DNA of 10,621 nt, taken from the NCBI GenBank assembly GCA_965371245.1, contig CBDUXT010000140.1:1-10621 (forward strand). Reading direction: 5' to 3'. Source of the stretch: CBDUXT01 sp965371245 (GTDB lineage Bacteria > Planctomycetota > Phycisphaerae > UBA1845). The position numbers and the translations under genes were made by a program. Position 1 is the stretch's first letter. The number at the start of each line of letters is the position of its first letter. The notes under the pieces are model-generated. The model was not told the origin of the DNA. It saw nothing but the letters and a program-made list of their open reading frames with translations, and did no database searches. Below are positions 7,184 through 10,621 of this stretch, piece by piece.

Positions 7184-7212
7184 GTATGGAGCTTCGATTC
7201 CCCCCGCCTCCA
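7184..7212 (+). other. Fragment resembling the 3' end of a tmRNA (ssrA) gene; candidate attachment-site core
   Basis: The segment GCTTCGATTCCCCCCGCCTC followed by CA (7191-7212) closely resembles the T-loop plus acceptor end common to bacterial tmRNA genes (typically ...GGTTCGATTCCC.CCGCCTCCACCA). The T-loop TTCGATT is intact but the 5' side of its stem (GGAGC) pairs poorly, the CCA end is replaced by TTG, and no tmRNA body lies upstream. Such 3'-end fragments are known footprints of tyrosine-recombinase elements that integrate in ssrA. The assignment rests on pattern recognition only. Confidence 0.35.
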
Positions 7213-7234
7213 TTGTAAGTCGTTATGTTACAAT
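7212..7234. repeat. 7-bp inverted repeat beside the tmRNA-like fragment
   Basis: ATTGTAA (7212-7218) and TTACAAT (7228-7234) are perfect reverse complements with a nine-base loop. They are AT-rich in an otherwise GC-rich window. Confidence 0.45.
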
Positions 7235-7252
7235 AGTTTACGAGAGGCGTTT

Positions 7253-7276
7253 TTCACTTCCTGGCTATTTCCTGGC
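7253..7276 (+). repeat. Direct repeat copy 2 (24 bases)
   Basis: It matches copy 1 (7062-7085) at 22 of 24 positions; the differences are GG against AT in the middle. The copies are 191 bases apart and bracket the decamers, the tmRNA-like fragment and the inverted repeat. Confidence 0.65.
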
Positions 7277-7363
7277 TGATCGGAGCCGAAACACCCTAAC
7301 GGATGGCTAATACCGGCGCCGAACGGGGCGGGGGGAACCGAGGGTACGCCCCCGTCGTCGGAA

Positions 7364-7864
7364 TCACCCGACTCTGGCGCTCCCTCGTCCATCTCGTGCT
7401 CGCCGGCAGAACGTCGCCCGACGAAGTCCGTCACCGACGGCCAGATTCACGACGCCGGCAACACGTATGCTGAAGAACGAGCAACCTAATTCGGAGAATC
7501 GGCCGCGGGTGAGCAAAGCTGCATCGGACACTCGACGCGTGAGCTCAACGGTTTCCACAATCTTAGCGGCGATCCCGGCGAGGTAGCCGATCGACCTGGC
7601 CACGCCCGCGTCGAGCGTTCCGTTGCGAAGCTCTTCCAGCGTTCGAAACACGAGGCTCTGGACGTCGTCGATCGTTCGCACGGAAGGTGCCTTCGCGGCC
7701 TTGGGCGCGCGCTGAGGTGTGCGGCGGTTCCTACCGCCCTTCCGGACGGCCGCCCGTTTCGTCTCGGCTGCCGCCGGGTTGTGCGAGATGCACAGGGTCG
7801 TGCCGCGCATCGCGTTGGCTCGACAGCGTTGACCATCTTGCTTGTCGAATTCGCACTGAGGCAT
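7364..7864 (-). CDS. Small putative zinc-binding protein of unknown function
   Basis: The frame encodes 166 residues. The first 30 carry MPQCEFDKQDGQRCRANAMR and then LCISHNP, placing Cys4, Cys14, Cys25 and His28 as a probable zinc site. A basic linker follows (about 35-58), then a helical segment, RTIDDVQSLVFRTLEELRNG, with SIGYLAGIAAKIVETVEL at about 91-108. This order (Cys/His N-terminus, basic linker, 'GYLAG' helix) matches a small hypothetical family I have seen in various bacteria and mobile or phage-like contexts; its function is unknown. From about residue 120 the sequence loses family character. A neighbouring frame (near 7434-7300) encodes an acidic stretch, EHEMDEGAPESGDSDDGG, which might be the true C-terminus after a frame change. 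The ribosome binding site is weak. It lies beside the candidate attachment site, so it may be element cargo. Confidence 0.6.
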   Translation of the reverse strand: MPQCEFDKQDGQRCRANAMRGTTLCISHNPAAAETKRAAVRKGGRNRRTPQRAPKAAKAPSVRTIDDVQSLVFRTLEELRNGTLDAGVARSIGYLAGIAAKIVETVELTRRVSDAALLTRGRFSELGCSFFSIRVAGVVNLAVGDGLRRATFCRRARDGRGSARVG

Positions 7865-8520
7865 AAGTTACTTATACCCCCCACCCAGCTTGAGGCCATC
7901 GCTTTGCTGCCAGACGCCGGGTCCCGGCCCCGTTTCTACCGTAATCGCTGGGCTCTCTTCACGCTGCCGTCGCCCCAGATTGCAGACGGGATTCACGCGA
8001 CCGGAACCCAAGCCCACGAGGGCCAAGGTGGGGTAACTGGCTTTGGGGCACGCCGAAGGGGTGGAGCCCCCATCCGCAGGATAGGCCGTAAGCGACGATC
8101 ATTCGCCACAGGCTGGCAATGCCGAAAAAAAAAAACGTGAAAGCGGTACGCTCCATCCGTTCGTTTGACGCATGTACTCTTGGAGCTTGCATCCTTGCCG
8201 AACCCGGGAATTTTGTTACTATGGCGGTAATCGAGCATCCCGGCGAACACGGTGGGTCCGGCAGCTGCGGGTGAGGCCTGAGACGTCATTTCCAACCGCT
8301 CCTAGTCTCGGTCGCGCAACCGCCACACTTCCCGCCTTGCGATTAAGGCGTCGCGCACAGCGAGACAGCAATCATGCGCAATGGGCAAACCAAAGTGCCA
8401 TCGGCCGAAACATGCGTGCTCCGAGCCAGCCTTCGGCAGGCGCTCTTGCTTCTTGTGGGGGGAGGCGCCGTGGAAAGCGGGTCTTCCTTCCCGGTCCAAC
8501 ATTCGGGTAGCAAGGCCCTC
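7865..8520. other. Gene-free stretch with an A11 run and a small hairpin
   Basis: About 650 bases with short open frames on both strands but no recognisable protein. Visible structure includes an uninterrupted run of 11 A at 8125-8135, unusual in this GC-rich DNA, and an inverted repeat CGCCTT (8333-8338) / AAGGCG (8345-8350) with a six-base loop. The last part probably contains the promoter of the FG-GAP gene. No -10/-35 pair convinced me. Confidence 0.45.
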
Positions 8521-8525
8521 GGGAG
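8521..8525 (+). promoter_or_regulatory. Ribosome binding site of the FG-GAP gene
   Basis: GGGAG lies six bases before ATG at 8532-8534. A second ATG follows immediately at 8535, so the start could be one codon later. Confidence 0.5.
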
Positions 8526-8531
8526 TAGACA

Positions 8532-10621
8532 ATGATGATCTCTTGGAGAAGCGCCGGGTTCGTTCTTCTTGCAGCGCTTCTGGTGGCCATGGCGTATTCC
8601 GGATCCGGCCAGGTCACCTTTGAACGGCTAACACTTGGGAACGCCAGGAACGCGCCTGACCCGTTGAACTCCGGAACCATCCCCGGAGTCGGCTCAGTCG
8701 GCTACATCGAGCGCATCGCCAAGCATGAGGTGACCGACGCCCAGCACGCCGAGGTTTTGAACAAGGTTGACGCGGCGGGTAGCAACCCAAACGCCGTCTA
8801 CAACGCCAGCACGCGCAGCGACGCCCGCGGCGGGATCAGCCTCGACGCCGACGCGACCGGGGTCGGTAACCGGCGGGCCGAGGCCGGAAAGAGCGAGGAC
8901 GCTGTCCCCGAAGGATTGTCGGATTCGGACTGGAAGAACATCCGCCAGGAGTATGAACGACATCGCCACGCGGCGGTGGCCGTGGATGGCGAGTTTCGCG
9001 CCTGCAACCCCGGCCAACAATGGCAGACCGATTTCGATGGGCGCGGCTTCACTGTCGAACCGAAAGGAGCAGGTTGGCGCTGGGGACTGGAATTGCAGAG
9101 CTACGGCTTCCCCGGTTACGAACGCGCCGTTAGTGGCCAAGCGAAGATGACCGCGCAGAACGATCGGGTGACCTACGACTGGGACGCAGGGCTGCGGGAA
9201 TGGTTCGTCAACGGTCGCGGCGGATTGGAGCACAGGTTCACGCTGGCCAGTCGTCCGCCGGGCGCGACCGACCCCCAACTGGGGCCGGGTGACCCCCGAC
9301 TGGGGGCGGGTGAATGGCTGGAATTGCGGCTGGCGGTGCGCGGCGGCTTGCGTGCCCAGGTACATGCCGATGGACGGGGCGTGAGCTTCGTGGATGAACA
9401 AGGTCACCCTGTCGTTGTCTACGCCGGGCTGAGAGTTTGGGACGCGGATCACCGGGAGCTGCCCGCGCGGATCGATGCGGACGCTACGGGTTTGCGACTG
9501 GCCGTGGACCATCGCGATGCGCGCTACCCGCTGACCATCGACCCCATAGCCCAGCAGGCATACCTCAAGGCGTCCAACATCGGTGCATATGACTTCTTTG
9601 GCAACTCGGTGGCCGTGTCCGGCGACACGGTGGTGGTTGGGGCGCCTAGCGAGGACAGCAACGCCACGGGCGTCAACGGGAACGACGCCGACAACAGCGC
9701 CTTCCGATCCGGCGCGGCATACGTCTTCGTCCGCGACGGCGGCGGTGTCTGGAGCCAGCAGGCCTACCTCAAGGCGTCCAACAACGATGGAGGTAATCCG
9801 TTTGGCATCATTGATCAGTTTGGCTTCTCGGTGGCCGTGTCCGGCGACACGGTGGTGGTCGGGGCGGTTACCGAGTCCAGCAACGCCACGGGCGTCAACG
9901 GCAACCAGGCTGACAACAGCGCCTTACACTCCGGCGCGGCGTACGTCTTCGTCCGCGACGGCGGCGCCTGGAGCCAGCAGGCCTACCTTAAGGCGTCCAA
10001 CACCGATGGAATTGATCCGACTGACCCGTCTAGTTCGGGTGACGGGTTTGGCTTCTCGGTGGCCGTGTCCGGCGACACGATTGTGGTCGGGGCGGTTCAA
10101 GAGGACAGCAACGCCATGGGCGTCAACAGGAATCAGGCCGACAACAGCGCCATCGATTCCGGCGCGGCGTACGCTTTCGTCCGTGGCGGTGACGGCGTCT
10201 GGAGCCAGCAGGCCTACCTCAAGGCGTCCAACACCGGTGCAGATGACAGCTTTGGGTTCTCTGTGGCCGTGTCCGGCGACACTGTGGTGGTCGGGGCGGA
10301 CTTGGAGGACAGCAACGCAACGGGTGTCAACGGGAACCAGGCCGACAACAGCCTCAACGGTCCCGGCGCGGCGTACGTCTTCGTCCGCGACGGCTTCGGC
10401 GTCTGGAGCCAGCAGGCCTACCTCAAGGCGTCCAACACCGATGCATTTGTCGAGTTTGGCATCTCGGTGGCCGTGTCCGGCGACACGGTGGTGGTCGGGG
10501 CGCCTGGCGAGTCCAGCAACGCCACGGGGGTCAACGGAAACCAGGACAACAACAGCGCCACCGCTTCCGGCGCGGCGTACGTCTTCGTCCGCGACGGCTT
10601 CGGCGTCTGGAGCCAGCAGGC
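8532..10621 (+). CDS. Secreted FG-GAP repeat (beta-propeller) protein with SUMF1-like N-terminus, 3' end beyond the window
   Basis: The frame is open from 8532 to the window edge (696 codons, no stop), so the protein is partial. Residues 1-27 are a signal peptide with core FVLLAALLVAMA. Residues 28-103, including VTFERLTLGNARNAPD, VGYIERIAKHEVTDAQHAEV and ARGGIS, resemble the start of secreted SUMF1/FGE-type proteins ('IGKYEVTNAQY'). From about 129 (LSDSDWKNIRQEYERHRHAA) to 340 it matches the conserved N-terminal region that precedes FG-GAP repeats in related large proteins, including NPGQQWQTDFDGRGF, WRWGLELQSYGF and DARYPLTIDPIAQQAYLKAS. From residue 341 there are FG-GAP units of 68-77 residues (FGNSVAVSGDTVVVGAPSED ... 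SGAAYVFVRDG), five complete and a sixth beginning. FG-GAP units are blades of integrin-like beta-propellers, usually extracellular and adhesive. The exact substrate is unknown. Confidence 0.85.
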   Translation, partial: MMISWRSAGFVLLAALLVAMAYSGSGQVTFERLTLGNARNAPDPLNSGTIPGVGSVGYIERIAKHEVTDAQHAEVLNKVDAAGSNPNAVYNASTRSDARGGISLDADATGVGNRRAEAGKSEDAVPEGLSDSDWKNIRQEYERHRHAAVAVDGEFRACNPGQQWQTDFDGRGFTVEPKGAGWRWGLELQSYGFPGYERAVSGQAKMTAQNDRVTYDWDAGLREWFVNGRGGLEHRFTLASRPPGATDPQLGPGDPRLGAGEWLELRLAVRGGLRAQVHADGRGVSFVDEQGHPVVVYAGLRVWDADHRELPARIDADATGLRLAVDHRDARYPLTIDPIAQQAYLKASNIGAYDFFGNSVAVSGDTVVVGAPSEDSNATGVNGNDADNSAFRSGAAYVFVRDGGGVWSQQAYLKASNNDGGNPFGIIDQFGFSVAVSGDTVVVGAVTESSNATGVNGNQADNSALHSGAAYVFVRDGGAWSQQAYLKASNTDGIDPTDPSSSGDGFGFSVAVSGDTIVVGAVQEDSNAMGVNRNQADNSAIDSGAAYAFVRGGDGVWSQQAYLKASNTGADDSFGFSVAVSGDTVVVGADLEDSNATGVNGNQADNSLNGPGAAYVFVRDGFGVWSQQAYLKASNTDAFVEFGISVAVSGDTVVVGAPGESSNATGVNGNQDNNSATASGAAYVFVRDGFGVWSQQ
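9270..9311 (+). repeat. 21-bp tandem duplication inside the FG-GAP gene
   Basis: Two in-frame 21-base units (9270-9290 and 9291-9311) match at 19 of 21 positions and encode DPQLGPG and DPRLGAG. Each unit is itself partly palindromic (CCCCC..GGGGG around ACT). It adds seven residues to a loop. Confidence 0.7.
9552..10621 (+). repeat. Tandem FG-GAP-coding repeat array, units of 204-231 bp
   Basis: Units begin at CAGCAGGC: 9552, 9756, 9975, 10206, 10410 and 10614 (cut by the window edge). Periods are 204, 219, 231, 204 and 204 bases, all multiples of three. Long blocks, such as GTGGCCGTGTCCGGCGACAC, are almost identical between units, while the loop between KASN and FG(F/N/I)SVAVSG varies in length and sequence. 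Recent duplication with loop divergence is inferred. Confidence 0.9.

Noticed and set aside
7138..7212. Complete tRNA or tmRNA gene ending in the TTCGATT segment
   Set aside because: The 5' acceptor strand and D-arm do not pair, no tmRNA body with its tag frame lies upstream, and the T-stem is damaged. Only a 3'-end-like fragment is supported.
8694..9512. 272-codon minus-strand open frame
   Set aside because: It is antisense to the FG-GAP protein, which has clear family motifs across the whole interval; the antisense translation has no recognisable domain.
9552..10621. CRISPR array
   Set aside because: The repeats are over 200 bases, in frame, and encode FG-GAP blades; there are no short direct repeats with unique spacers.

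Overview
The window looks like chromosomal DNA from a GC-rich bacterium, most likely a planctomycete or close relative. The signs are a small ECF-type sigma factor beside a transmembrane Hanks-type Ser/Thr kinase that ends in a sulfatase-modifying-factor (FGE/SUMF1) domain, TPR remnants of the kind found at the ends of large planctomycete kinases, and large secreted repeat proteins with prealbumin-like, thrombospondin-type-3 and FG-GAP modules. The taxonomic placement is an inference from protein style; no rRNA or marker gene is present.

Layout. 12-2058 (minus): a secreted repeat protein split into two overlapping reading frames, probably one gene of about 680 codons with a single +1 frame change near 949-1013. 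2059-2640: a mostly empty divergent intergenic region with ribosome binding sites at both edges and a candidate promoter for the sigma factor. 2641-3258 (plus): ECF-like sigma factor with a TTG start. 3093-6140 (minus): receptor-type kinase / coiled coil / FGE-like fusion, convergent with the sigma gene and overlapping its 3' end by 166 bases. About 6380-7065 (plus): a decayed TPR gene with several frame changes and an internal stop. 7062-7276: an AT-richer patch between two imperfect 24-base direct repeats, holding 10-base phased GTGT repeats, a fragment resembling the 3' end of a tmRNA gene, and an inverted repeat. 7364-7864 (minus): a small putative zinc-binding protein. 7865-8531: no convincing gene. 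8532 to the window end (plus): a secreted FG-GAP repeat protein whose N-terminus looks borrowed from a secreted SUMF1-type protein.

How the genes may work together. The sigma factor and the kinase form a plausible envelope-signalling pair: the kinase domain is cytoplasmic, and one membrane segment puts the coiled coil and FGE-like domain outside the membrane as a likely sensor. The two secreted repeat proteins at the ends are typical surface or extracellular proteins of this group; nothing in the sequence shows that the pair controls them.

The part that ordinary genes do not explain is 7062-7364. There a broken TPR gene stops at a repeat-rich, AT-rich junction that resembles an attachment site of a site-specific recombination element. 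It is the best candidate here for an undescribed element boundary, although no recombinase gene lies in the window.
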